A stretch of 64,000 nucleotides of DNA from the NCBI RefSeq assembly GCF_030445035.2, contig NC_080701.1, positions 22,536,798 through 22,600,797 on the forward strand, given 5' to 3'. The DNA is from Dasypus novemcinctus (Eukaryota; Chordata; Mammalia; Cingulata; Dasypodidae). The position numbers were made by a program, and so were the translations under genes. Shown in pieces: positions 46,647-59,395 of this stretch (within the stretch, counting starts at the first letter, position 1; each line of letters begins with the position of its first letter). The notes under the pieces are model-generated. The model was not told the DNA's origin and did no database searches. It saw nothing but the letters and a program-made list of their open reading frames with translations.

Positions 46647-47217
46647 GATACTGATTATGTTTGTAAACTGCTCTCTACTTCTGGGCATGATACCCCTTTG
46701 ATTGTATTAAATTCAGAGGTTTCACTTTTACTTTATTAAGTCGAGTTTAGGGCTTTGATTCAACCACATCATTAGGGCATGCAGGATTGAGTCTCCGCCC
46801 TCTTAGGGGGCTATATAAATGAGCACTCAATCAAGAGTATGGAAGTAGATACCTGGAAGAGGAATGAGCTTTGATCCTGTGGCCCCAGGAAAAAGATAAG
46901 CCTGATAGTCTACAGCTGACCTTGTGAAGAGACCAGAGCAGTTGAGCCTGGAAAGAAACAAGCCCTTCAGACTACAGCTGAGATTGGAAGAAGCTGGGCC
47001 CATTGAGCCTTAAGAGGAAGAGGAAGGCTGAACCCTTGCAGACATTGCCTGCCATCCTGCTTCAGCACGTGGCAACAGAATTTGGTGAGGAAGTAACTTT
47101 GAGTTGAACTCTTTAAGGCCTTGTAACTGCAAGCTTCTACCCCAAAGATATACACTTTATAAAAGCCAACAGATTTCTGGTACTTTGCATCAGCAACCCC
47201 TTTGGTTGACTAATACA
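46611..47217 (+). mobile_element. MaLR-like solo LTR (sense)
   Basis: Starts TGTAACAGTTCAATATT and ends near GACTAATACA. It has a TATA-like 'ctatataaatgagcac' near 46810 and a 3' end ('ccaacagatttctggtactt', 'ggttgactaatacag') in the layout of MST/MLT LTRs. No clear target duplication is readable. Confidence 0.65.
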
Positions 47218-48524
47218 GAATTAATTTTATGTCATGAAATGCTTGTTTTGTTGTTTCCTATAAAGAGTGTTGTACTTTGTTCTGGCAGTGGTTCAGTTTC
47301 TTGTGAACTAGCTTCAGGTAGGTTTTTAAGTTTTTTTAGGGTGAGTGTATATAGTAGCCCTTCCTCTAGGGCTAGTTTCTCCTTAATACCAATACTTGGC
47401 CATTTTGTTATCTCTACTGAACTCCATGAGTGTTCAGTGAGGTCTCTATATTCTGCCTGCTCAGAACTCAAATATCTCCCAAATGTGTGATCTGTGGTAA
47501 TTATTCATCAGTTTACTGGTTGTTTTTCCCCATTGTGGCAGACAGACTCTAAGGCAGCCCAATACTTACTCCTACAGTTATTCATACCCCTGAATAATCC
47601 ACACTTCTTAAGTATAAACTGGATCTGTGGCTTCTAATCAATAGAATATAGTGGAGATGATAGGGACTCACTCCCTTAATTACTTTTATGGCAAAGGTAT
47701 TGGATTTCACTTCCCTGGATTATGTTACATTACATACCATTCTATTGTGCTATAGAATACTCTTTCACCTAACTGATGGGCTTGTAACAGCAAACTGCCA
47801 TATTGTGTACTAACTATGGAAAAAGCCAATTGGCAGGAAACTTCAGACAGCCCCCAGTAGGTGATGGGAATCTTTTTGTGAAAGCCAGCACAAAAATGAA
47901 GCTCTCAATCCTATACCTGTAAGGAAATGAATTCTGCCAAAATATGAGTGGACATGGAAATAGAATCTTCTCCAATTGAGCTTCCATAAGAAAACACAGT
48001 CTACCTAACATGACATTATTATAATTATTTCCTTACGCTATTTTATTTCTATTAAAAGCTGAAAGAAAAAAGACAAACATGGATATATTTATAGAGTTTC
48101 ATATATTAGTCTTATTATTTGCCACTTCTGGTTTTCCTCATTTCTTCCTGTGGATTTCATTCACCATCTAGGTCATTTCCTTATTCCAATACAACTTTAC
48201 TCTAACTCAACTACTTTACACTGTTATTGTCAAATATGGTATTCTATATGTTCGAGATGCGACAATACTATTATATTGTTTCAAGTGAGGGAAACCTCAG
48301 CCATGCACTCAGAAGGACTGGCCTCACCCATAGGGGCAATTGTTCATCCATCTATGCTCAGAGAGGAACATCCAGGGGAGGAACCCCGGGCCATAAGTAT
48401 GTTTGGGTGTTGATGATCAGTTAGTCCTATAATTTACACTAATTATCTCATCAGTATTAGAATTACTATTGGGGTCACTTGCTTCACTCTGAAGAACTTC
48501 CTTTAGTATTTCTGGTAAGGCAAT
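47218..48524. other. Old L1M-like and LTR-like intergenic sequence
   Basis: 47530-48005 resembles an ancient mammalian LTR ('ctgtggcttctaatcaatag', 'gatttcacttccctggatta'); family not assigned. 48010-48524 resembles antisense L1M ORF1 ('aagaacttcctttagtattt'). 47218-47530 is L1M-like at best. Confidence 0.45.
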
Positions 48525-48924
48525 GTCTTCATTTGCCTGGTTTTATGTAACAAACTACCCAGACTAGTAGACTTAAAAATCTCATGATTTTGGAGTCCGT
48601 AAGTCCAAACTCAATGTGTTGGCAGGGTCATCCTTTCTCTTAAGTGTACAGCATTCTGGTGGTGGCTTGCTGGAAATCCATAACATTTCTATTTCTTTTC
48701 CGCAGCTATGTTTCTCCCCATCTATATCTTACTGATTGCCCAAATTTATTCTGTTTATAATGACTCCAATCTTGTTGGAATATGGCCCAGCCTTGTTCAT
48801 TTTGACCTCGTAACTTAAAAACATTTTCAAAGATGCTATTTACAAGTGAGTTTACACCCACAGGACTAGAGGTTAGGACTTAAACACGTCTTTGTGGGGG
48901 ACATGATTCAATCCATAACAGACA
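48525..48924 (-). mobile_element. MLT1-like LTR (antisense)
   Basis: 'gttttatgtaacaaactacc' near the left and 'aggttaggacttaaacacgt' to 'attcaatccataaca' at the right are the reverse complement of MLT1/MST LTR ends. It interrupts L1M ORF1 sequence that continues at 48925. Confidence 0.75.
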
Positions 48925-49670
48925 TGTTTGCTAGTAATGACTTCTTCTATTTTTTGTTTATTTATAAATTCTTCATATTATTTTCATTTTTAAAAGATAG
49001 TTTTAAAATACATAATTCTTGGCTGACATTTTTTCCCTGCACTTTGAAGACTTTATCCCTCTACCTTCTAGCTTCCATTATTTTTGGTGAGAAGTCAACT
49101 GTTAATTTTATTGACGTTCCTTTGTATGTAAGAACTCATTTCTCTCTTGCTGTTTTCAAGATTTTCTCTTTCTCTTTGGCTTTCAGCATTTTTACTATAA
49201 TGTGAGTGTGTATCTTTTTGTGTTTATCCTACTTGGAGTTCACTGGGTTTCTTGGATTGTTTAGATTAATATTTTTCACAAAATCTGAGGTATTTCCAGA
49301 TATTGCTTTTTGAATATTTTTTTCTGCTTCTCAATTCTCCATTCTCTGAGGTACTCCCATTACATGTATGCAGTGCACTTAATAATGTCCTATTTCTCTG
49401 AGTGTCTATTCATTTTTCTCCACTCATTTTTTTCTCTTTCTATAGATGGCATGATCTCTTGATCTATTTTTGAGCTCTCTGATTCTTTCTTTTCTCAGAT
49501 CAAATCTGTTGATTTCCTCTGGTGAATTTCATTTCAGGGAATGTAATTTTCAACTCAATAATTTCCATTTATTTCTTTTTTATAATTTACATCTTTATTG
49601 ATATTTTATATTTGAAGAGACATTGTCATCACACCTTACTTTACTTTTTTGTGTATGGTTTCCTTTAGTT
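48925..49670 (-). mobile_element. Old L1M ORF1 region, left half (antisense)
   Basis: Typical antisense order: 'cctttgtatgtaagaactca', 'cttgctgttttcaagatttt', 'ggagttcactgggtttctt', 'gaggtactcccattacatg'. It is split at 49671 by the 9.7-kb L1 and resumes at 59396. Confidence 0.7.
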
Positions 49671-49685
49671 CCTTTAACAAGTTTT

Positions 49686-52600
49686 CTTTTAATTAAAGTT
49701 AATAGGTCACAAGGAATGTTACATTAAAAAACATTAAAAAAACATGAGATTCCCATATAATCCACTCCCCCCACCACATCATCATTTTTGTAAATTGTAT
49801 TTTTTGAAGATATATACATCACAGAAAAATGTTACATTAAAAAATATAAGAGGTTCCCATATACCCTCCACCCCCCAACCCCACTACTCCCACACCAATA
49901 ACCTCCCTCATCATTGTGGCACACTCATTGCACTCGGTGAACACATTTTGGGGCACTGCTGCACTACACAGATCAGAGTTTACCCTGTAGTTCACACTCT
50001 CCCCCAGTACATTCAGTGGGTTATGGAAGGATATATAAAGCCCAGCATCTGGCTCTGCAAAATCACTAAGGACAATTCAAAATCCCAAAAATGCCCCCAC
50101 AGCACATCTCTTCTACCTTTTCCTTGCCCTCGGCAACTACTGTGGCCACTTTCTCCACCTTGATGCTAAAATTTCTTCTATTACTCACCACAATAGTTTT
50201 ATAGCAGAATATCAGTAAGTTCACTCTAGTCCATATTCTATTCCTCCATTCTGTGGACCCTAGAATGGTGATGTCCTCTCTACCTCTAGATCAAGAGGGG
50301 GCTTAGATTTCACATGGATGATGGATGCAATTCCTCTGCTTACACTTGTAGGCACTCTTGATTCCCTGGTGTGGTGGTTGACCATCTTCACCTCCCTGTT
50401 AGCTGACCTGGGTAAGACCAATGAACTATAGAGTAGGAGCCGCCACTCTGCCAAGGCTCAGAGCCCAGCTGGCACATGGGCAGTCCAGAGATTCAAGTGT
50501 CCTGAGTATGGACCATCCCTAGTGTCAACACAGGTTCAGTAAAAGTGACAGAATAAGCATATGTAGAAAAGTCACATCTGAGTTCGGCTCCATCACACTC
50601 AGGAGCACAAATTCCAAAGTAGGGCCCTCTGACATGGCACAGAGCTCCAAATCCATCTGCCATGACTGTATACCCTGTGGATCTCCATAGCCTTCAGGAG
50701 AACCAGTACCTAGGTTTTTATCTACTTTGGCTTTTTCTGGGGTCCTGCTGAGGTGTGCATAAGCATGACCCCTCTGATGACCTCCTGACTCTTTTTGGAA
50801 GACTCTTACCCAGATCAACTCATTTGTCTTTGCCATTTCCCCCTTTTATTCAAGGTCAAAAAACAGTTTTTAACACTTGATCTAACATGTAGGCTGAGAT
50901 ATTCTGCTGGTCTGAGTTGGCCCTTTTATTTGAGGTCTCTTTCTAGTTGCTTCTCCAGTTTGTGATTGGTAGTAATTCCTCAGCACCAGGGAGGCTCATC
51001 CCCAGGAGTCATGTCCCACATTGGGGGGAAGGTAATGTATTTATATACTGAGTTTGACTTAGAGAGTGGTGACATTTGAGCAACATGGAGGCTCTCAGAA
51101 GGTAACTCTTAGGCACCCTGCAGCTCTAGGCCTAGTTCATATTTCAAGCACACAGGCTCCTAAGCATAGTCATCAGTATCAAGGGCTTATTACTGGACCA
51201 TCCTTCCTTGTTGATCTTTGCCATTGCACTTGGGGGATTATTGTTGTTCCATTGGGGAATGTGACAGAGCTCCCCTGGGTAGGAACTCAGCACTCCCTCA
51301 GTTGAAATTTGTAACTGTAACTACTATAAAAATACCCAACATATATCATAACATATTTATTTTCCCTATACATGCCCTGGACAACCCCCCTTCCCCACCC
51401 ATGTTCCCCCCATCAATAACACTCCACACCAGAGTTCCTCCCCTGCCATAGTTGAACCTCTCTGTGGTCCAAAACTTCTTCAACAATGAATCCTAATATA
51501 TTGCTAAATTCAATTAATAGGAAATTGGAATACAGTGATGGATTTAAAGTTTAGAAATAGATATGTAGTAATTTAGAAATACTAAAATAAGTAAAAATAA
51601 ATTGGTATATTAATAAAATAAAAAATATTATAAAGCTTTGTTTCTAATGTTTTGTCTTTCATCACTGTAATACGTGTTGCCCTGTATGTACAGTGGCAAC
51701 GTACTTTCATTTCTTCTTCAGTGTCTACATCCTTTCTTTTTCTTCTTTCTAATTTTTTATTTTGTCTTCAAAAAAGTTTTAGATCACAGTAATTCACATA
51801 TACAATATAGGGGACTCCCATATATTCAACATCTAATCCTTTTCCCCTTTCCCCAGCAATGATCTGTTTACATGTTCATGTTATATTTGCTGCAGCTAAT
51901 GTACAAATTTTGAAACATAGCTATCAAACATGGTTCCATTTTGGTTTACATTATTCTTTATATTTTAGACTGTATAAACATCTACATTTTGTTTCCTTAT
52001 GTTTTACATTATAGCTTACATTTTAGTTTATAGGCTTTTACACACTTTAGATATAAGTTGACATGTCCATCATTGCATGATCTTGTGGAGCACTTCCATT
52101 GCCCCCCCAATTGCCCTGCTTCCATCCATGCTATACTTATCTCTCCCTCCCTTCAGTGCACACCATGACACTCAATCTTCAGTACTTGAGGAACCAGATT
52201 TACAGATACAGCAACAATGCTGAGGGCTTGACATACTAGACTGCCTTAACTAATTGGGAGCCAGTGATCCTCTTGAGAGACACAATTCCCTCTATTTGGG
52301 AACATCAGGTCTCCCCAGGATGTGGGTACAGCTTACATTCATTGTATAGGTCTCCACCTAATGATATAACACACTATGACAAAATGAGCACTCACATACT
52401 CCCTAGGAGCTTGCCCCTGTACCAGACGCCCCTCCCCCGCTTAAGCACCTTAAACATGTGATCCTTCCTTATTATATTTTCTATGGAGTTTTCTCAACAG
52501 TATAGTTTCAACCATATCCCTGACATTCTCCCATATTCAATGGTTCCCCCCAGCCTTGCTCCCAATTCCTTGGGTCATCTGACCCATCCTCCCAACCCTA

Positions 52601-52790
52601 GCCCCCCTCAAGCCCACAAAGCCCCACTCAAAGGTATCCCTATGCCCCCATCTTATCCCTTCCCTATACAAATACTTACCTCCATTTTATCATAGACTTC
52701 ACCCATGTAGACGTCAGCTTGCAACCTTACTCTCCCCCCCCAAATTCCTTTAAGCCTATCTTCCAGTCTTTAGCTCTCTGAGATAACTCG
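49686..52790 (-). other. Type B L1 3' UTR (about 3.1 kb)
   Basis: Two end-like modules lie at the extreme left (49700-49770 and 49812-49870, each with 'gttacattaaaaaa' then 'ttcccatata'). A third related module is at about 51772-51830 ('ttagatcacagtaattcaca' ... 'ggggactcccatatat'). The same order is seen in the insertion at 3129-5490. Confidence 0.8.
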
Positions 52791-55700
52791 GTTTGCTTGT
52801 TTCATATCAGAGAGGTCATGTAGTATTCATCCTTCAATGCCTGGCTTGCTTCACTCAACATAATTTTCTCAAGATTCTTTCATGTTATCACATGTGTTTA
52901 TACTGTGTTCCTTCTTATAGCTAAATAGTATTCCATTATATATATATACACCACATTTTATTTATCCATTCATCCATTGATGGTCATTTTGGTTGATTCC
53001 AACTTTTGGCAATAGTGTATAATGGTGCTATGAACATTGGTGCACATATATCAGTTTGTGTCCTTATTTTTAGATCTTCTCGGTATATACTCAGCAGTGG
53101 AATTGCTGGGTCATATGGCAAATCTATAGCTAACTTTTTGAGAAACTGCCAAACAGTCCTCCAGAATGTCTGGATCCTTCTGCATTCCCACCAGCAGTGG
53201 ATGAGTGTTCCCATTCCTCCACATCCTCTCCAGCACATGTAGTCTTTTTGATAGATGTCAGTCTTACGGGAGTAAGATGGTATCTCATTGTAGTTTTGAT
53301 TTGCATTTCCCTAATAGCTAGTGATTTTGAGCATTTTTCATATGCTTTTTAGCCATTTGTATTTCTTCTTTGGAGAAGCATCTTTTCAAATCTTTTTCCC
53401 ATTTTTTAAAATGGGTTGTTTGTCTTTTTCTTTTCAAGATATAGGAGTTCTTTTATATGCAGGATATAAGTCTCCTATCAGATATACGGTTACCAAATAT
53501 TTTCTCCCATTATGTAGGGTCTCTTTTCACTTTCATGACAAACTCCTTTGAAGTGCAAAAGGCTTTAATTATGCGGAAGTTCCATTTATCTATTTGTTCT
53601 TTTGCTGCTTGTGCTTTCGGTGTGAAGTTCATGAAGTCATTTTTACAAGGTCCTGTAGATGCTTTCCAAGGTCTTTATGGTCTTGGCTCTTACATTTAGG
53701 TCTTTGATACATCTTCAGTTGATTTTTGTATAAGGTGTGAGATGGTAACCCTCTTTCCTTCTTTTGCATATGGGTATCAAATTCTCTAGGCACCATTTGT
53801 TGAAGAGGCCGTTCTCTCCCAGTTGAGTGGGCTTGCTGGCCTTGTTGAATATCAGATGACTGTATATATGAAGATCTATATCAGAACTCTCAATTTGGTT
53901 CCATTGGTCAGTGTGTCTATCCTTGTGCCAATACCATGCCGTTTTCACTACTGTAGCTTTGTAGTATGTTTTTAAGTCTGGTAGTGTGATTCCCCCAGTT
54001 TCCTTTTTCTTTTTCAATCTGTCATTGGCTATTTGGGGCCTCTGTCTTTTCCAAATAAATTTCATAGTTAGTTTTTTCTCGTTCATTAAAAAATGCTGTG
54101 TTGATTTTTATTGGGATTGCATTGAATGTGTAGATCAGTTTTGGTAGGATAGACATCTTAATAATATTTAGTCTTCCTATCCATGAACAGGGAAAATTTT
54201 CTTCCATTTATTTTGATTTCCTTGAACAGTTTTGTATAGTTTTCTGTAAATAAGTCTTTTACAACTTTGGTTAAATTATTCCTAGGTATTTGATTTTTTA
54301 AAAAAAGATTTATTTATTTATTTATTTATCTCCCCTTACCCCCCACCCCGGTTGTCTGTTCTCTGTGTCTATTTGCTGCATCTTCTTTGTCTGCTTCTGT
54401 TGTTGTCAGTGACACAGGAATCTGTGTTTCTTTTTGTTGCCTCATCTTGTTGTGTCAACTCTCCATGTGGGCGGTGCCATTCTTAGGCAGGCTGCACTTT
54501 CTTTTGTCCTGGGCGGCTCTCCTTACAGTGTGTACTCCTTGTGCATGGGCTCCCCTATGCGGGGACACCCCATGCATGCAGGGCACTCCCTGCATGCATC
54601 AGCACTGCGCATGGGCCAGCTCCACACGGGTCAAGGAGGTCCGGGGTTTGAACCACAGACCTCCCATGTGGCAGACGGATGCCCCAACCACTGGGCCAAG
54701 TCTGCTGCCTGACTTTTTTTTATTTACTACTGTAAATGGTATTTGTTTCTTGATTTCCTCGTTAGATTGCTCATCATCAGTGTACAGAAATCTACTGATT
54801 TTTGTGAATTGATCTTATACCCTGTGACTTTACTGAACTTATTTATAAGTTCTAGAAGCTTTGTTATAGACTTCTCAAGGTTTTCTATGTATAGGATCAT
54901 GTCATCTGCAAATAGTGAAATTTTGACTTCTTCCTTTCCTATTTGGATTCCTTTTATATCTGGCTCTTGCCTCAGTGCTCAATACAATATTAAATAGCAG
55001 GTGTGATAGTGGGCATCCTTGTCTTGTTCCTGATCTTAGCATCAGCATCATAAAATGAATTAGGCAATGTTCCTTCTATTTCAATTTTTTGGAAGAGTTT
55101 AAGCAAGATTGCTGTTAGTTCTTTCCAGAATGTTTGGTAGAATTCACCTGTGAACCATCTGGCCCAGGGCTCTTCTTAGTTGGGAGGTTTTTAATGACTG
55201 ATTCTATCTCTTTACTTGTGATTGGTTTGTTGAGATCATCAGTTTCTTCTTTTGTCAATGTAGGCTGCTTATATGTTTCTAGGAATTTGTCCATTTCCTC
55301 TAAATTCTCTTTCTTGTTGGAATACAGTTTTTCAAAGGATCCTTTTATGAAAGTCTTTATTTCAGTGGGGTCAGTGGTGATATCACTCTTCTTATTTTGT
55401 GTATTTACATCTTCTCCCTCTTTTCTTTGTTAGTCTAGCTAAGAGTTTGTCAATTTTATTGATCTTCTCAAAGAACCTACTCTTTGTTTTGTTTATTTTT
55501 TGAGTGCTTTCCTATTTTCTATTTCATTTAGTTCTGCTCTGATCTTTGTTATTTCTTTCTTCTTTCTTTGGGGTTAGTTTGTTGTTGTTTTTTTTTACTA
55601 ATTCCTCCAATTGTTCATTTAGTTCTTCAATTTTAGCTCTTCTTTTTTGATATATGAAATTATGGCTATGAATTTCCCTCTCAGTACAGCTTTTGCTGCA

Positions 55701-56565
55701 TCCCATAAGTTTTGATATGTTGTGTTATGATTTTCATTAGTTTCAAGGTAGTTGTTGATTTCTGTTAAGATTTCCTCCTTTACCCACTGTTTTTCTAAGA
55801 GTGTGCTGTTTAACTTTCATATCTTTGTGCCAAATCTGGACCTCTGGCCCTTGTGATTTTCAGCTTCACTCCACTGTGGTCAGAGAAATTATTTTGAATG
55901 ATTTCCATCCTTCTGAATTCATTGAGACTTCCTTTGTGGCCTAGCATGTGGTCTATGTTGGAGAGTGATCCATGCGCACTTGAGAAAAATGTATATCCTG
56001 TTGTATTTGGGTGTAATGTTCTGTATATGTGTATTAGGTCCAGATCCTCTAATATATTGTTCAAAGTCTTTGTTCCTTTATTGACTCTCTTTTGAGATGT
56101 TCTGTCCAATGGTGATAGTGGTGTTTTAAAGTCCCCCACTATAAATGTAGAGGCATCTATTCCTTTACTTAGTTTCTCCAGTGTTTGCATCATGTATTTG
56201 GAGGCATCCTTGTTAGGGGCGTACATGTTTATGATTGTTCTTTCTTCTTGAAAGATTATCCCTTTCACTAATATATAGTGTCCATCTTTGTGTCTCACAA
56301 CACTTGTGCATTTAAAGTCTATTTTGTTGGATATTAATGTAACTCTACCTGGCCTTTTTTGGTTATTGTTTGCCTGTAATATTTTTTTCCAGCCATTCAC
56401 TTTCAATCTTCTTGAATCCCTGGGTCTAATATGAGTTTCTTGTAAACAACATATAGATGGGTCATATTTCCTTATCCAATCTTCCAATCTGTGTCTCTTA
56501 ACAGGTGAGTTTAATCCATTGACATTTAGTGTTATTACTTTCAAGGAATTACTTATATTAGCCAT
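52790..56565 (-). pseudogene. L1 ORF2 (endonuclease-RT), broken
   Basis: ORF2p nicks DNA and reverse-transcribes L1 RNA. The first 251 codons (56565 down to 55810) are open, with NVNGLNSP, the QETH glutamate, NMYAPN, GDFKTPLS, SNIDHMLGHK and SDHSGVKLKI. The usual Asn of GDFNT is Lys here, a catalytic-site change. Downstream, a segment of the RT domain is missing near 55035-55045, a SINE interrupts at 54299-54711, and frames shift. The FADD box is still readable in reverse near 54895. The C-terminus reads HCWWEC near 53190 and AKSWNQPK near 52990. It cannot make active ORF2p. Confidence 0.88.
54299..54711 (-). mobile_element. DAS-type SINE nested in L1 ORF2
   Basis: Same structure as the 5.7- and 26-kb copies, with (ATTT)n at 54306-54330 and the tRNA head ending 'ccactgggccaagtct' near 54695. 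Flanks 'tgattttttaaa' and 'tgacttttttttat' are a likely target duplication. It is younger than the host L1. Confidence 0.9.
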
Positions 56566-56689
56566 ATTTTCTTTGGGTTTGTGTTCATCTTATTTGTTTG
56601 ATTTTTTCCCCTCCTTTTGTAGTTTTAGTTGTTCTTACACTCTCCTCCAACCCTCTCTCCTGTTTTTTTTTTTTCTATTCTCCTGCAGA

Positions 56690-57600
56690 ACTCCCTTTAG
56701 TATTTCTTGAAGGGCAGGTTTCTTGTTGGCATACTCTCTTAGTTTCTATTTATCTGTGAATATTTTGAACTCTCCATCATTTGTGAATGCTAACTTTGCT
56801 GGATAGAGTATTCTTGGTTGGAAATTCTTTTCTTTTAGTACCTTGACTATGTCATGCCACTGCCTTCTTGCCTCCATGGTTTCAGATGAGAGATGAGCAC
56901 TTAATCTTATGGAGCCTCCCTTGTATGTGATGGTTCTCTTTTCTCTTGCTGCTTTTATTATTTTCTCTTTGTCTTGTGTGCATTGGATACTTTGACAAGT
57001 ATATGTCTTGGGTTAGACCTGTTGGGATTTATGCTGTTTGGGGCACGTTGTGCTTCCTGGACATGTACATGCATCTCCCTCAATAGGTTCAGAAAGTTTT
57101 CAGCCATTGTTTCCTCCAACACCTCTTCTGTTCCCTTTCCCTTCTCTTCTCCTGGGATGCCTGTAATGCTTATGTTTTTGCATTTTGCATTGTCATTCCG
57201 GTCCCTAAGTCCCTGGTGGACTTTTTCTCTCTTTTTATAGATTAATTTTACTATCTGTTTGATTTCAGATGTACTGTCTTCCACATCACTAATTCTTCCC
57301 TCTGCCTCTTCAGATCTGCTGTTATTTGCTGAGAGTGTATTTTTGATTTCTTGGATTGTGCTATTGATACCCATCATATCTGTGATCTTTTTGTGCATGA
57401 TCACAATTTCTTTTGTATGCTCTCCAAGAGTTTTCTTAATATGCTTAATCTCTTCCTTTATTTCATTGAATTGGTCCATGATACATGTTTTGAGAGCTTT
57501 CTTTACTTATTCAATGTTCCATTTCTCTTCCTGGTTTTTAGTTTGTTCATTGTATTGGGCCATGTTTTCCTGATTATTGGTATGGTCTGTAGTTTTTTGT
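56690..57600 (-). pseudogene. L1 ORF1, partly open
   Basis: The minus-strand frame 57479 to 56958 encodes 173 residues: a heptad-rich coiled coil (IKEEIKHIKKTLGEHTKEI), an SRSEEAEGRISDVED segment, then the RRM with CKNISITGIPG and NSINPNRSNPRHILVKV. The C-terminal domain continues at about 56700-56950 in another frame ('tttgctggatagagtattctt' in reverse encodes the RILYPAK-like motif). The start is unclear, since the open frame may begin upstream of 57479. Confidence 0.8.
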
Positions 57601-59380
57601 TGTTGTCTGGTCATTATTTTATCTTGATGGGTTTATTTATTCTGTTGATTATCTTCTTTGTCATATCTTGGGGTTTTATTAGTTTTTGCTTTTGTGTATG
57701 TGTTAGGTCTTTTTTTGTCTCTTTTTTCTTCTTATTCTATTTCCTTGTTGTTAGCTAACTTCCCTTGAAGGAAAATATTAGTGTCAGAGAAAGCAAAAGG
57801 GGTAAGAAAAGAAAAATATAATAGTAGTATTGATAGTGAGTGTTAGCAGAAGAACCATGTGAGATCTGGGAGAATGGATATAGAACTCATAATAAGCTGC
57901 ATATAGTTATAACCATAAAAAGTGGAGTACCTATAATGAGATATTAAACTGAATATGGGGAGGAATATACTATGAATTAAAAGGTCAGTGTGGTCAGGAG
58001 AGAGGGAAAAAGAAAAGAGAGGACAATAACAAAGAGTGAATAAATGATAGAAAACAGATTAGAGGTATTAGAGTTAAAAAGTCAGAAATATTGGAGGTTA
58101 AACAGAGAGAGGTGGAATGTAAGAGAAACAATAAATGATGGAGGAGAGAATGATGTAAAGGAAAGGGGATAGCACTGGTCGCCAAAATCAGTACACATAG
58201 AAAAGAGAAAATTGAGGATGAGTGCGCACAGCACATAAGAACTGTTGCCTGCAGCACTAATATAAAAAAAGAAAAAAGAAAAAAAGAGGAGAAAGAAAGA
58301 GAGAAGAAAAAAATGCAGAGCAAGAAAAAGAGAAGGGAGAAAAAAGGGCAGTGGGGGGGATAAAGAGGAAGAAAAAACAAGAAAACAAACCAACAAAAAA
58401 GACAGACAAGGCCTCGGGCAAAGAATCCTCTTTGCAATTGAATAAACTGCTTAGGAGTCTGACCTTCCCTATTTCTCCCTTCCTCACTTCCCTCTTTTCC
58501 AAGGCAGCAGGAAGGCTGCGTGAGGGCTCCTGTAGGAAATTCAAAGGGGTTCTGGTGAACCAACTCACCTGACAATATAATGACTCTTAATTTCTTGAGA
58601 GAGCACCCATCCCTTGCCAGGAACTCTAAATATGCTATTGGAAGCCTGTAAAGCACGTCCTACTGTCCCTCTCCCTTAGGTGTGCTATAAAGGGGCTAGT
58701 TAATTTTTGACTCCACCTTCTCCCAGATGAAGTTTCCTATCCTAGCGCATTTAGGTAAATTGGGCTCTCTCACCAGATTTGCCTCTCCTCTCTTCCTAGG
58801 CTCTCCCCAAGTCAGCTAATATGCTCCTCCATACTCAATAAAAGGAAGGGACCAGAAAATTAAACCTGCCCTCCTTGGTCCCTCTGCACCTCCCACCTAA
58901 ACTCTCCCACTTCCAGAGTTAGTCTGAGACCGAAGGACTAGGGCAATGCCGGATTTCTGGGTGTGTGGGCTCAGGAAACAGAGGCCTGGGAGAATGTGGA
59001 CTCAGGGTATGTAGATCTGTGAAACGTGGGCTGTGGGGATTCAGGGGACACAGGTTTGAGATTCAAGCATTTGGGAAACACAGGGCTTGGAAACTCTGCC
59101 CCATCACCAGCAGTTCTCAGTGAATGCCAGGGCTCTTAGCCCTAGGGGGAAGGGATTTACCTTCCCATGGCTTCTTTCTGCGTTGTCTTAGAAGCTCGCA
59201 GTTCTACCTTGAGCAAACACCAATTTTGCTGTAGTCTCTCGAGATCAATGTCCAGACACCTCCTGCCCTGCAGGTTTCTGAAACAGCCTGCTCCAGCAGG
59301 ACTCCGTCACCACATAGCCTGTCCTTTGTAAGAGATGATGATGGTGTACTTACTAAGATGCCATCTTGCCCTGCCTCCTC
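57600..59380 (-). promoter_or_regulatory. L1 5' UTR
   Basis: About 1.8 kb between ORF1 and the element's 5' end. It contains an A/G-rich stretch (58262-58400) that on the minus strand creates long but low-complexity Phe/Ser/Leu-rich frames, not real genes. 5' UTRs of L1 carry the internal pol II promoter in other mammals; activity here is not testable by eye. Confidence 0.7.
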
Positions 59381-59395
59381 CCTTTAACAAGTTTT

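Larger units (their letters stand above)
49686..59380 (-). mobile_element. Nearly complete L1, 9.7 kb, antisense, 15-bp TSD
   Basis: Flanked by perfect CCTTTAACAAGTTTT at 49671-49685 and 59381-59395. Minus-strand order is 5' UTR (about 57600-59380), ORF1 (about 56690-57600), ORF2 (56565 down to about 52790, interrupted by a SINE), then a 3' UTR of about 3.1 kb to 49686. The 5' end reads GCAAGATGGCATC, like other mammalian L1 starts. Without the SINE it is about 9.3 kb, far longer than the usual 6-7 kb, because of the 3' UTR and the 1.8-kb 5' UTR. Both ORFs are disrupted. Confidence 0.9.

Noticed and set aside
57994-58656. 220-codon minus-strand frame rich in Phe, Ser and Leu
   Set aside because: It lies in the L1 5' UTR over an A/G-rich stretch; low-complexity translation only.
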